NCBI RefSeq assembly: GCF_031755915.1
Contig: NC_083379.1
Coordinates: 19,179,501 to 19,243,500 of the forward strand
Direction of reading: 5' to 3'
DNA length: 64,000 nt
Origin: Ziziphus jujuba
Taxonomy: Eukaryota; Streptophyta; Magnoliopsida; Rosales; Rhamnaceae
Shown: positions 25,302-38,061 of the stretch, one piece after another
How the letters are laid out: each line of letters starts with the position of its first letter
How positions within the stretch are numbered: position 1 is the stretch's first letter
Program-made: the position numbers and the translations under genes
Notes under the pieces: generated by a model
Database searches by the model: none
What the model saw: the letters and a program-made list of their open reading frames with translations, nothing else
Told to the model about the DNA's origin: nothing

Positions 25302-27012
25302 GCTTCAAGTTTCCTTTTTTGGGTTATTATGTACCCATTACATTTACCTGAATAGAAGAAATGATAGCTCTTTCTTTTTTGGTGTTCTTTCAAATGCTTC
25401 TTGTATCGTGTTTTCACTACTGCCCTCTAAGTTAACTCAATCAGGAATGTTTCTGTAAGATAGCTATATTGGTCATTATGCATCCTTAATTTTATGTTGA
25501 TGTATGGCTATGGCTATGGCTTGGCTTTAATCTTCAGCGAGATGTTGCAATGTTTGGATATCTTTAGTTTTTGAGGATGTTTCAACCTTTTATTTTGGTT
25601 AGAGGTATGTTAAATCAATATTGGTTCCATCAAGGTTTTTTCATCACAATCGATTTAGCAAGGTTCTTTCAACACAATCGATTTATGCTTCTTTCCAACA
25701 TCCACTGATTTGTTCGCTTGTGATGTTGTTGGGGAATATACCACCTCATAAAGGTTAGAGAGATTCTAGTTGGAAAGCATAGTTTCTGCAGTACCTTTCT
25801 ATGTGGATCTGCTAGAATGCCCTCGTATAAACCCAAAACATTTCTTTTTCATTTTCTTTAATAACTTATATACTTTTCGGTGGCGAGACCATCGGGAAAA
25901 CTCCTGGCAAGCCACCGGCAATCCTCCCACACTTATCAGCAGCCATTGATCATGGGAAGACCACAAATGGCTACTAATGATAGGCGTTGATGGAAATGAT
26001 AAAGAAAAATGCAAATCAGTACCATTGTTGGCGAGAGGACAACCCATGATGATTCATATGGATCGGGTAGTATAACCAACCCAATCATTCATAATATCGT
26101 ATCGCTGCACTGAAATGGTCAAACTGAATTTTAGGTAATTAAAGAAAGAAAAATAAAAAAATGTATTAAAGTATATTGCAAATTTCGAAGTCAACCTTTT
26201 AGGTTAAGGAACAGACGTTTGGGATTGATTGTCGAGTGTTTAGAATAAATTTTTCCATAAGTTTGGGAGAATTTAGGGTTTGATAAAACTGATTCTAACA
26301 TGATTCTCAAATAATCTTAATAGTTACAAAGTTAATTTGAAAACATGTTGAGAGCTGTTTTAAAAATTCCAAATTTTTCATAATTACGAAAAAAATTTAA
26401 ATTCTAATATATATATATATATATTTATCGTTATCCTTATTCTATAAAACATATATATATATATATATATATGTATATTAATTTATCGTTATCCTTATTC
26501 TATAAAATATTCACACAAACTTTCATTTTTTTTTTTATAGATAAATATTTTGTATAATTTATCATGTATTATTAAACATTTCCTTAATAATATATTTGAA
26601 TTCAATTTTAATAAAAAAATCATAACATAATTGCATATAAATCATTTTTCTAAAACAAATACTTATATAAATTATATTCATTTTAATATTTGTAAAATTT
26701 TATAGCAATTTTATATTTAATGTCACCAAACACTCATATCTAATTTTTAATTGTGATAGAATTTAATTAACCTAGTTTACCAAACAATTTTTTGTTTTTT
26801 CAATTGATTTTCTCTTTAACACAACTGAAACTAATTCTTTTAGAAGCTGCAAAATAATACCTAAACAACCATAAAGCAAATTATCCAAAAAAGAATAAAA
26901 AATAAAAAGACCCTTAGGGTTTTTTTTTTTTTTTGAATAAAAAAAAACCCTTAGATTAAGGCCCTCAACTTGTGCAAACAATTCATTTATTTATTTATTT
27001 ATTTGGTTAATT
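25302..27012. other. CSU1/NOSIP 3' region and AT-rich intergenic
   Basis: The first 250 bases or so are probably 3' UTR. Farther on, a tandem copy of ATTTATCGTTATCCTTATTC occurs at about 26424 and 26480 between (TA)n tracts. No other coding sequence is supported; the frame on the minus strand at 26047-25799 resembles nothing known. Confidence 0.4.
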
Positions 27013-27020
27013 GTACAAAT

Positions 27021-27656
27021 TAGGGGTGAGTTCGGTGCGGATTTGTTTGGTTTTATGAATTTTTTTTTAAATCGAACGATTAATTTGATTTGGATTGGAT
27101 ATAAACAGAACCGAACCGAATCGCATGTGCAATCCAAAAACCGACCGAACCGATTATCCTTGATCAATTTGGGTTGGATTTGCGTTTGGATCGGTTTGGA
27201 TCTCATGTTGGATCTAAACCCAATTTATATATATATATTTCGAATTATGTATCTTTTTGGACCAAAATTGTATAATTTTTTTTTTAATCTTTTTTAATCA
27301 TTCATCTATATTTTGAATTAGGTATCTTTTTAAAATTATTTTCTAAATTAAATAATTTTAACATACATCCATTTAAATAATACAATATAAAATCATATAA
27401 CTACAATACAAATCTACAATTATCAATTTTTAAACTTATAAAATGTTAATAAAAATAATTTTTAATAATTTTATTTTATAATTATACAATATATTTATAT
27501 ATAAAAGTAAACTAAAATATTAATTTAATTGATAATCAATTTAGTTTGGATTATATTAAATAAAATTTTATCAAATCCATAATCCAAACCGATTATTTTA
27601 ATTTTTTTCTATATTTAACCAAATCAAACCGTCTAACTCGATTTTTACCCACCCTA
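27021..27656. mobile_element. short hAT-like element, TAGGGGTG ends
   Basis: A 636-bp element with ends TAGGGGTGAG and ACCCACCCTA and internal nucleotide words (AACCGAACCGAAT, AATCCAAACCG) common in plant hAT MITEs. GTACAAAT (27013-27020) and GTACAAAC (27657-27664) flank it, an 8-bp duplication with one mismatch. The TAGGG terminus and 8-bp duplication together fit the hAT superfamily. It is non-coding. Confidence 0.75.
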
Positions 27657-27664
27657 GTACAAAC

Positions 27665-29262
27665 AATATATCTTGTCACGGATTTGGACCTTTGAGAAAT
27701 AGAAGGATTGAAGAACAAACGAAAAAGGCTTCACTAAACCCAGAAGTCAAACCTCCTTATGAAATGCTGACACATATGATATTATTAGCCGAATTGCAAA
27801 TTGCAAGCAGAATAACTTTATCCACGTGGGGGTGGTTGAGAAATTAATAGAGGACAAGAAGTCAGTTATTTATTTATTTTTGAAATAAAATTAAGATAGT
27901 CTTTTATTTGGAATGTAAAAGCAAGGCATATACCTTGACATCCTTATCCAAAACAAAATCCACTAAGCCACCATATGACCCCACACTCCACCACCTCATT
28001 ATGATCACGGTACAGCTTTACCTACAAAGAAAGACGCATACCATACAACTCCTGCTGGGCTGGCTGGGTTGCCCACCAGTGACACCTGACACCAAGCTGT
28101 TCTTTGCCTAACTCAATCTTCATATGCCTCTTATTTTACCTTTTTAATACACTACCTCTGCCCCGATTCTTATTCTTAATCCATCATCTCCCACTATCTT
28201 TTTCTTTTTATTTATGAGTATTTGAATTTATAATTATTATTTTGTGTGGAAGCAATGGTTTTATCATATTTTATTACTCATTAATCTCTTGTGCACGAAT
28301 TTTATCTTCCACGCATTTACTATATTTTATTACTCACCCAATTCAGTCCACTCATATTTATGAAGTTGAAATCCAAAATAACACTTACAATTAGATTGAA
28401 ATTGTAATGGGTATCTTTAGGCTTCAGTCTAGATTCCACTACCATATCCAGCAGACAAATTTATTATTACTATTTATTGATATTAATATGAGTCTATGAA
28501 GATAAGCAATATGGACAAATTTTTTTTTTTTTTTTGGGGGTTAAATAATTTTCACTAATTGATTGATTTTTGGCTTGAAATGGAACTCAGATATATCTAT
28601 TCTGAGTTCTTAGAGTTTAAAAATTATAAAAGGAAATCTGTAACGTAACGTGAATCAAATTTGCAACCCCATATTTTCTCAACCACTAAACATGTTTGGT
28701 TTAGCTTTGGCTAAATATTGTTGAACGGTTTGCATTTTAGATATTTTTGCTTATTTGCTGCCGGTAAGAAATGGATTTTTTTTTTTTATCAACCAAAATA
28801 TTTGACCGTTAAATTGGCAAAGAGGCAACCGGTAAATCCGAAATATGTACCTATATCTCTGTGACAGCGTGGCAATAGGTAAACCGTCCATCATCAAGAA
28901 ATTAGGACCGGCCACCATTGGGCCCCACAATCTCAATTATTAGGCGCCAACCCGAACAGACCCAATTCGTCACTACCCTCGTGACACTTCAATAACTTTT
29001 TTTTATTTAAAAAAAAAAAAAAAACAGAATTTTAATTTATTTAATACGATAATAGTTGGATCCATAAAAACGAGATGTTTGCCAATTTACATTGATTATA
29101 CTCCAAGGAAGAAGAACACGCATACGAACCGAAAAAAAAAAAAAAAAAAAAAAAGGCGCCTGTAAGAAGGAAAAACCAAGAGAAAGAGAAACCAGAGAGT
29201 AAAGCAAAGCGAAACCCTAGCCTCTTTATTATTATTATTATTATTAATTTTTTGGTTTGGCA
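27665..29262. other. upstream region of the PLAC8 gene
   Basis: 27900-28200 is comparatively rich in C and could be an old gene or promoter remnant, but no product can be named. A T-run (28520-28536), an A-run (29129-29154) and a (TTA)n tract of seven units (29227-29248) precede the start codon. The tract, with AACCCTAGCC just before it, lies in the probable 5' leader. Confidence 0.4.
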
Positions 29263-31918
29263 ATGGCTGATTTGGAGAGGCAAGAGAAGGTGGTGGTTGC
29301 TGTGGATATGAAGGAGGAAGAGAAAGAAAGTCTTTTGGAGGGAATGGCGGTGCTAGATTTCGATATGCTTTGCTCCACGGTGGCTTTGCAGACGGAAGGA
29401 AAATGGAGGAAGCTCGAAAGCGTCCAAGGAGGAGATGACGGCGGTGAGGGAGCGGATTTCGGAGGAGTCCTTAGGATGTGGGAAGGTGAACTTCTCGATT
29501 GCTTCGATGACCGCCGTGTAGCTCTCGAATCCGCTTGGTCAGTTCTCTCTCTCTGGCTTTTTTTTTTTTTTTTTTTTCCTTGCCTCTTTTTGTCAACTCA
29601 GATTTTTTTTTCTTTTCCTTTTTTTCAAATTTTCCGGAAAAAGGCCGTTGTAATTCTGGGTGAAAATTGACATTGTTACTTCAGATACGTGTTTAGTTTC
29701 TAATTTTTTGGTTAATTTCCTACTATTGGAATAAAATTTTTCGGCGCGTCTATTTTATAGTATTTGCCGGCGGAATATTTTTTTTTTTTTTTTTCCTTTG
29801 CTTTTGTTTTTTAGTATCCAAGTTTTTGAGTGATTCGGAAAATGATTATAATGATTGGTGTGGTTCTTAGTTACTATGAAGAAAATTTCTTCTCTGATTT
29901 CAGGGCCCTGAACTACTTTTATTTTTTCATTTTTATTTTTATTTTTAATTTTGGATGGAAAGAGACTGAGAGTGTGGGTTTTGTTGATGATGTAAACATA
30001 TCTTCCTTTTTATTTATTTATTTTTGAAGTGTGTTGACTCGTGCATTACCAATTACTTAATTGTTATGATTAGAAATTGGGCTTTATAATTAATTTGAAT
30101 AGTTGTTTCCTACTTGTTTGACTAGGTCTTAAATTAAGGTTCTCATTTGGCATTTACAACTTAATTTACTTGATGTTGCAGTTGTCCATGCTACAGATTT
30201 GGCAAGAACATGAGACGAGCTGGTTTTGGTTCTTGTTTGTTACAGGTAATTTTTGGCTATAAATGATAACTTGAAAGTAATAGCTGAACAAGTATGAAAT
30301 TGGAATTGCTTGTGTTAAAAATATGTAATTATGAATTGATTCGGCTATTTGCTTTCACTGATTTTGGTTATGCAATTGTCTTTTCTAACAAATAAAAGCT
30401 GGTCACGGGCATTTATAATTTCTCTTATCTAATTTCCAGGGAACTGCTTACTTCGTTCTTGCTTTTGGTGCTCTTTTCAATTGCATTGCTTTCATCGTCA
30501 CCAGACGAAACTGCTTTCTATATTTGGCTGTTGCTTTTACCATTTCAATAGCAACATATCTTGGATTTTTCCGTACGCAGATAAAAAAGAAGTTTAACAT
30601 CAAGGTGAGCTATTTCTTCGCTCTACCACTGTGCTTAATTTCTTACTGAAGGATAATGTGACAAGTGGTAGCCTTTTTTCTGGTTTTTAAATTTTAAAAT
30701 TGTCTTACACTTCCATTTTTCACTCATGGCTAATCATGCTCCCAAGATAGGGTTTATAAGCTTTTGTAAAACAGAGAAGGTTGAGGGTAGGGGGTTGATA
30801 GTGGATTGCTATCTATGCTGGAGGTTAAGAAGACATTGTATATGTATATATATTTGCAAACGGTGAACTTAGTCACTCTGGGATGCATAATCTGTATATC
30901 TATAAATACCTAATTTGTGAACTACAATTTGGGGTGTTTGGAGATATTTTAAGATTCAATCACTTTGTTGTGCATAACAATTGACTTACTTGACCTTTAA
31001 GTGATGTTTTAACAATTGAATCACTTAACAATTACTGACTTTGATTGTGTTTAGTACTTAGCCTTTAATTATATGATTTTAAAACAAGTAATGACATTGC
31101 CTTGTTTCTCAAAACTGTATATATTTGTTTTCTCCACTGCTGGTTTTTTTCACTATTTTCTGGTACATGAACGTGGAGCATTTTGTCTCTCACTATTCTA
31201 GTTTCTGTTCAATTGAAATAGAAATTATTCATTTATTTTTAATTTATAATTTGTTTTATTTTCTTTTTTTACTTCAAAGATTTTATTGATTATAATCTTT
31301 TGTTGACATACAAGGTATTGGACTGAGTCATTGAGATTTGTTTGACATTTTATCTGCTTATCAAGAAGCCTATAATAGCATGTACAAATATTTTCTTAAA
31401 AAAAAAAAAAAAAAGAGGATGAAAAAACCATCCTTCTGTATGTTATACCTTTTGCTGTTATACTTGAATTATACTAACATTGTGGGAAAAATAATTGTTT
31501 ACAGGGTAGTGATAGTACGTTGGATGAATGCATCTTCCATCTTATCTGCCCGTGCTGCACATTATGTCAGGTCATTTTCTTTGCATAACCTATACCTAAA
31601 GTATTTTATAACACCTTTGTCATCATTAAATGAAGGGTCTCAACTGGTGAAAGTAGAATATAGCATTAAAACTTGCTCCACATTTTTGTTATTGCCAGAA
31701 ACTTAGTATTGGTTAATATGAAACAGGAATCCAGAACATTGGAAATGAACAATGTCCAAGATGGCATTTGGCATGGTCGGGGTGATACAATATGCATAGG
31801 GGGCTTTCCTGAAGGGGGAAAATCATTCTTTCAGCTGCAGCCACCTCCTCTTGTTTCACCTATGTCCCCTGAACTTCACAGCACACAGAAAAGTACAGAT
31901 GCTACTGATCATTCTTGA
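29263..31918 (+). CDS. PLAC8 (cysteine-rich) family membrane protein
   Basis: Five exons joined in frame: 29263-29537, 30182-30245, 30440-30604, 31505-31570 and 31727-31918, giving 253 residues. All introns are GT-AG. The N-terminal 90 residues include GMAVLDFDMLCSTVALQT and GGVLRMWEGELLDCFDDR, a plant-specific segment seen in a subset of PLAC8 proteins. The PLAC8 domain runs from the CCPCYRFGKNMRRAGFGSC motif (about 92-110), through two hydrophobic segments (YFVLAFGALFNCIAFIV and FLYLAVAFTISIATYLGFF), to the second cysteine box CPCCTLCQ (183-190) and ESRTLEMNNV. The tail has a proline-rich PPPLVSPMSPE. PLAC8 proteins act at membranes in cell-number or metal-transport roles; which applies here is unknown. 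ATG at 29263 is preferred over an upstream in-frame TTG. Confidence 0.92.
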
Positions 31919-34131
31919 ACTTGAGAAATTGGAAAACTTTGGCAATTTGTGAACTCAGTCATCCATTCTTGCATATCATGGTGCCTACAGCATATTGACT
32001 TGCCTATCGGTGTTTAATCCAATGGAGAGTCGTTAAGCATCTTGATCAGATCAGCTTTTTTTATTCTGGAATCAGCTGTAGCCTCTAGAAGTAGAGCTCC
32101 TTTTGGCTGCATGACCTGTGGGTCACTATTCTTACAGATCGAGAATGTGATAGGTCTTGAAATTATTTGGATGGAGGATGTATTTTGGTGATGTGCATTA
32201 AGATAACTGTGTTATACACTTTTTTGTTTTGTGGGGGGGTGGGTGGGTGTGGGGTGGGGTGTGTTTAGAACATCCCCAGTTTTCTCTGTATTTATTAGTG
32301 ATTATTAACAAATTAAATTTTTATTTGTTACTCATTCACTGTCCACAATTTTTATGTTTGCTTCTCAGTGTATGCCTACTCCTTGTTAATACGGTGTTGT
32401 TTGGGAACAAAGCATTCAAAGGTGGGTAGGCATCTATATTTAAGTTTCGAGACGAAGGGGAAGCTGTGGAAGACAGAGGCTACGCCTGCCTGCATTTCTA
32501 GAGCTTCTGATGTTGTTTTCTGATATTGCTACAAGTATCTATAAAGCAAAAAGGTTGGAACCGCATATGTAACTTGTAAGTCTCGGTCATTATCATTTAC
32601 ACTTGGAATTCTTTAGACTTTAGGCACAACAATAGACCGCACAAAAAAAGTGCTCATGGTCATGAGTGTTTATTTGTTTCCTGGCATGATCTGAACATAT
32701 GTCGGATGGATTGGCTAAGAAAATTCACACACACATATAACCCTCTTCATATAAGCATTTATATGAGCCCAGTATTTGGACTACACAGAGAGACCAAACA
32801 GGAAAACAGGAAGAAAAGAATAGAAAAGAAAAGAAAGGAATTCGCAAGTCTAAAAAGCAAAGCATGTGAGGTAGAAATCAAGTAAAACTGATATACGAAA
32901 TTGCCATGTGATATGCAAACGGATGACTTTCTTTTTTTCGATCGAAGGATGACTTTGACTTGGATGTTTTTATTTATAGATAAATTATTAGACTAACCAA
33001 TGAAATTAAGCTATAGTTTATACTTTTTATAGCATGTTTTAGGCGTGCCCGAGTTATTGTTTGTTGAAATTCTTCCAAAAGTCAGTTTCCACACCCAAGG
33101 AAACTTGCAAGTAAATTGTAAACGATTCATATATATATATATATATATATATATCATAATCTCACGCAAGTAGAGGTGTTAAAAAAACTGATCAGATCTA
33201 ATTCAATATAATTGAATTGGTTAATCAATATTAAATTGGATATGTTTGGATGATTTTTTGAAAAATTGATTTGATTTGGTTTAGATCGTTTTTTAATTTG
33301 AAAAATCCATTCTAAACCGAACCTTAAAAATTATATATTTTTTATATGTGTTTTTTTTTTCCCCCCTCCCAATTATATAAAAAAATTTGGATCGTTTACA
33401 TGGAAAAGCTTAAAAAATTAAAACCGCCAAAAAAAAAATAAAAAAAAAATCAACCAATCCAAATAAACATCCCATCCAATTAATAATAAAAACTGATTAT
33501 CCAATTCGTTCCAAACTGATTTACAGTGGATTGGATTAGAGATTTGAATTGAATGCAAAATTCATAAAACCGATCAAGGTTGAATTTGTTTGATTATTGG
33601 ATAAAATAGTTAATTATGAACCGATGTGGTAAAGTTTAGTCTTTGAAGCTAATTAATTATAAGTTTATTTATTTATTTGTAACTTTGTTTTTATTAAAGG
33701 TAGTGGAAACCAGCTCCCTAATTGCAAGATGCAAATGCAATTCAGCTGGTCACTGGCGGGCTCTTTCTGATTTTTCAAATAACCTGGCCATTTTGATGGT
33801 TTAATTTATTACCTTGTCATTGGGTTTTCATTTAATCAATTGCATGCATATATGGTGTTAACCATGCGTACAAACAATATAACAATTATCACAAATTCTT
33901 TGTCCATCGCCATGTTTTGGAATTCCCAAAAGACAAAATGAAGTTAATTTCAAACTAGTTCTACTGCTAATGGACTTTCTTTTTTTTTTTGTTTTTAACT
34001 TTTTTATGGCTAGCGCTAAAAACGAACTAAATATTATGCTGCCTAAAGCCAACAAATGTGAAGCCACATAAGTCCTTTGCAAAATTAACAATTAATGTTA
34101 CAGTTGACATTATTTACCTTGACACTGTATA
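31919..34131. other. PLAC8 3' region and AT-rich intergenic
   Basis: The 3' UTR probably covers the first few hundred bases. The G-rich run at 32233-32259 is listed separately. A (TA)n tract lies at 33130-33154. 33170-33640 contains words like GATTTGATTTGGTTTAGATC and CCAATCCAAATAAACATCCC that suggest an old hAT-type MITE, but no end pair was found. No gene is seen. Confidence 0.4.
32233..32259 (+). other. potential G-quadruplex run
   Basis: Five G-tracts of seven, three, three, four and four, spaced by one to three bases, on the same strand as the PLAC8 gene and about 315 nt past its stop codon. It fits the G3+N1-7 rule several times over, so it could fold in DNA or in a long 3' UTR. Function is not shown. 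Confidence 0.7.
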
Positions 34132-34141
34132 TCTATATATG

Positions 34142-36190
34142 TTTTTTTTTTTTTTTTTTTTTTTTTTTTTCGGCTAAAGGACAAAGGTTGAGAACAACCA
34201 AAACACCCAAAGCCCAAAAGCCTACAAAAGGGAGTTGGCCCAAAGGCCATTCTCCTGGGCAACAAAAGAGGAAAGGATTCTTGGGAGGGAATCTTGAGGA
34301 ATAATCCTACAAAATTATTAGTAAAGCACCATCTACTCACGTAATGTTTGCAATAATTCCGTCTGTCAGCCAGTGGGTTAAGCAGAGAGATTGGTTCTCA
34401 AGATGTAGGATTATATTCCTCGCATCTGTCTCGGACCAAATCAAATTCCATCCTCACTCTTTGGCTAGTTCAAAACCCTGTAAAACTCCATAAGCCTCAG
34501 CAACTTCAGGAAGATCGGTTTGAAACCAGGTTGCCTTAATGGCAAGCGCTTTGCCTATGTAGTCCCTTGCGATTATTCGAACGAAAAAAATGCCATCTTT
34601 GACTGCAGCATCGGTATTGATCTTTATAAAATTATTTGGGGGTTTAGTCCAAAGATCTTTGCGATAATGATAGTCTGGGCCTTCAATACTCTCCTTAGAT
34701 AGTGTAAGTTTAAACTCTGAAAATCTGTGGTGAAGGGTATTCATAGACTTTTCGAGGGTGAATGCAACGTTTTCCAATTTTACTGCGTTTCTGATCTTCC
34801 ATAATTGATCCAAAAGTAGAACAGTATAAAGAAAGAAGTCCTCCTTGTCAGTGGTGTACACTGACAGTGCCCCGTTTGGGTTAGACAGAAGATGCATTTT
34901 TTCCTCTACTGATAGGTGAGCAAAGCTTTCCCATTTGATGTTCCAGGGAGAAGAGAACCAAAGCGCCTTTGCCACATCGCAATGGAAGAAGAGATGGTTG
35001 TCTGCCTTCTCGCTGTTACATCCATGGATGCAGTCTATATAGCTTACCTCAATGTTTCGCCTGCGAAGATATGAGGCCGTAGATAAACCCCCATTAATTA
35101 GTTTCCAAAAAAAAAATTTCAATCTCTCGTGTATTTTGGATGTCCATAGGAATTTCCACCAGGGAGAGTGAGTGAACTCATTCCAAAACTCTATCATAAA
35201 AGCTGATTTTACTGAGAAGGAACCATTAGCATTGCCACTCCAAATAATTTTGTCCTCTAAATGAGAGGTGGCGATAGGAATCTTGAGAATGTTTTTGATC
35301 GTTTCTCTATCAAACAAACGCTGAATTTTCTCCGAATTCCATCTTCCATCCGAGCTCATAAGTGAACTCATCGTTCCTAGTTCATTTCGAGTTTCTTCAT
35401 GTAAGGGAGTAGGCTTGAATTGTGGATTATTTTGCACCCAAGGGTCTTCCCAATAATCAATGCTATTCTTCGTTGCTACTCGATAGCACAACCCCTTTTT
35501 CAATATGTTTCTAGTCATGAGTATACCCTTCCAATGTCTAAAGCAGTTTTTTCGGATGGGGCACGTCATGAAGGGTCTACCCACACAATATTTAGCTCTC
35601 AATGCTTTGACCGAGAGTTTGTTTTCTTTAGTAGCTAAACTCCAACCTAGCTTGCTGAGTAAGGCCAAGTTCATATCTTTAAGTCTTCTCAAGCCTAGAC
35701 CTCCTGCTGCTTTTGGATGGAAAACTCGAGACCAGGAAATAGGTATGAGGTTCTTGTTCGATTTTCCTTTATCCCAAAGAAACCGATTCTCCAATTGTTC
35801 TATCTTTTGGCACCAAAGAATAGGGAGCTTGTCTGCTGACATTGCATACAGGGGTATGGTGCTAGTGACCGATTTTAAAAGAGTAACTTTGTTCACTTGA
35901 GACAGGAGTTTAGATTTCCAGCCCTGAAGTTTGCTCTTAATTTTCTTCTTTAGATCCTCATAAGAATGAATCGTCTTTTTCCTCGTGAACAGCTGATTTC
36001 CAAAGTATTTGGAATCGTCTGTGAGTTCGTTTAACCTGAAGTTTTTTTAGGTGGTGATCTTAGCTCTTCTTGGAGTATGCTTGGAGAAGAAGCAACTTGA
36101 TTTGGCTAGGTTGATTTTCTGGCCGGACCAGCTGCAGTAAAGATTTAGACACTTTTGAATTTCCCGAACCTTTCCTGAATTTCCCGAACC
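34142..36190 (-). mobile_element. 5'-truncated L1-type LINE with target duplication
   Basis: A 2049-bp minus-strand LINE. Its 3' poly-A tail appears as 29 T at 34142-34170. The flanking direct repeat TCTATATATG is at 34132-34141 and 36191-36200, the hallmark of target-primed integration. It keeps the end of the reverse transcriptase (the SGQKINLAKSSCFFSKHTP-like part), the connection region, zf-RVT and RNase H, but not the catalytic YADD box. A stop near 36044 breaks the upstream part. The word GAATTTCCCGAACCT occurs twice at the 5' junction (36157 and 36177). The copy is inert. Confidence 0.88.
34454..35896 (-). pseudogene. LINE reverse transcriptase C-terminus (zf-RVT, RNase H)
   Basis: A 480-residue open stretch of the LINE polyprotein. 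It includes the post-RT segment (LLKSVTSTIPLYAMS, then GGLGLRRLKDMNLALLSKLG), the zf-RVT region (FLWTSKIHERLKFFFWKL, with a CIHGCNSEKADNHLFFHC zinc cluster) and the start of a plant RNase H fold (FIKINTDAAVKDG, then PEVAEAYGVLQGFELAKE). The frame ends inside RNase H, and the RT catalytic core lies beyond the truncation point. It is a relic of a larger ORF2, not a host gene. Confidence 0.85.
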
Positions 36191-36200
36191 TCTATATATG

Positions 36201-36603
36201 TTGATGGGGTCGAAATTATATGTACGAATTATTTTTAAACCCCCCTGATACTAAAAACCTTACATTTTACAAGAGGGTAGAAGGAAAATTCATGGTTCAC
36301 CTTTTTTTTTTTTTTTTTTTTCGTTTTGTTTTGGGGTTAAAGTGGAGATAAAAAAAATTGCCGATCATATTATTGGTTAATGGTTGTAACCCATTTGATA
36401 TTTGTTAATACTGCACGCATGTGGCTCTGATTAATTTACTGTATAATTATGTATTGCCAGCTTAATTATAACTAGATATTTATATTTGGAAGCTAGGGTC
36501 AGTTGTCAACCATCTATAGCAAGTCCAATTATTTGCGGATCATCCCATTATGCCATGCATTTATTAATGTCGGGAATGGCATGCTAGCTGCAAGGGATAT
36601 GTG

Positions 36604-36644
<41 letters not shown>

Positions 36645-37198
36645 AGTGCTCACTGCTCAGGTCGGTCGGAATATCGATATAACTAAATAAAGTTTCATTA
36701 TTTAGAACTGTTGCGTTATATGTATCTATGTAACAAGTTTAATGTGACACGTATATAATTCAACAGATCTAGATTATCAAATTTATTGATCCTTAATTTA
36801 AAAGCACCATACCGTACATATAGTAAAAATTTTCTTGTTATGATGTTTTGATAGTTTTCTTATTAGAATTTCACTTATAGATGTAAAATTATTTTTTTGA
36901 AGTCTAAATGAGCTCCGAGGTTTACTTTGTCCTATTAAAATTTTACTATATCACTTTTAAACTACCAAAATATTTTTAAATCTTAACTCTTGAAATAATA
37001 TAAGAGTCAATAATAAAGATCCAGATAAAAGACTAATTATTTGTATATGTATCAAGTTTAGATGAGAATGCTAACTGGAGGATATTATTGACATACATAT
37101 TCCAACATATTAGATGAATTTACTTTTGTGACATGTTAAAAGATGTGCATGCTTTCGATATCCTTAAATTAGCTTTGTTACTTGAGTATTATTGTATA
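36201..37198. other. AT-rich intergenic, no gene recognised
   Basis: A T-run at 36302-36321 and a (TA)n tract at 36607-36641. No coding sequence or paired repeat is seen. Confidence 0.4.
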
Positions 37199-37206
37199 TG
37201 CATATG

Positions 37207-38053
37207 TAGGCCTGAATATGTGTTGGATAGGTCGGGTTGAAAAAATAATAATAATCAATCTGATCAAGTCGGATTAATTGAGTTTCCACTTGATTCAGTC
37301 TGATAGTCAATAGTAATTCAACCCAATTTAACCTAATAATAATTGGATTGGGTTGAGTTGTATGATCGGTTGGGCTTAAGTTTGGCCTAAACCCAAATGT
37401 CAAATTTTTTTTTTTAATTTTTTTTTTTTTGGGTGGAATCATAAACTTTTTTTTTGGATGACCTAAGGAGACCTTGGAGTCCGAATTCTTTTGCCTTTTT
37501 TCTACTTGCTTTCATATTGCTCATTTGTCTTTACCTTTTTTAGGCAAGATCTGGTTCCCTGCTTCATTACTTTTATGAATATTTTTTTTTTTGGTTCAAT
37601 ATTTTGGGTTTAGATGGGGTCAAGGACATGTATCGGTTTTACCCAATTTAGGTTGTTTTGCACGTCCATTTTAAATTCTTAAGCAATCAAAGGAACTAAC
37701 CACCTTGAAAGTCTACAAAACAAGGAAAAAAGTGCCCTCTATTTGGTTGCCAGGAGATCGAAGATTACAGGCCAAGAGAAGAAGGGCAAAACCAATTTGG
37801 GGCAAAAATGGATGAAACACGTGATTTTATTATGTTTTATGAAAAATCATTTTTTTTAGTTAGTAACAATGTACGGGTTAGATTGAATTACATCGGATTT
37901 CAAATATATAACCCGATATCCGACTCAATGAATTTAGATTGAAAAAAACTAACCGGCAACCCATTTGAATGACATTGATTTCTCTTATTATTGGATTGGA
38001 TCGGAGCGGATTGATAAGGTTTTACAGGTTGATGGGTTTAATGAACAGTCCTA
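37207..38053. mobile_element. short hAT-like element, TAGGCCTG ends
   Basis: An 847-bp element with ends TAGGCCTG and CAGTCCTA (inverse TAGGACTG). TGCATATG (37199-37206) and TGCATACA (38054-38061) flank it, with six of eight positions alike. Internal words such as GGATAGGTCGGGTTGAA and CAACCCAATTTAACCTAA are typical of plant hAT MITEs. It is non-coding. Confidence 0.65.
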
Positions 38054-38061
38054 TGCATACA

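Noticed and set aside
27900..28130. Possible exon or promoter remnant in a C-rich stretch
   Set aside because: No domain, splice-consistent frame or neighbouring exon could be found, so no gene is called.
33172..33640. A further hAT-type MITE
   Set aside because: The interior words are similar to other such elements but no matching end pair or target duplication was found.
34454..35896. Host gene with RNase H domain
   Set aside because: The poly-A tail, target duplication and zf-RVT order show it is the end of a LINE ORF2.
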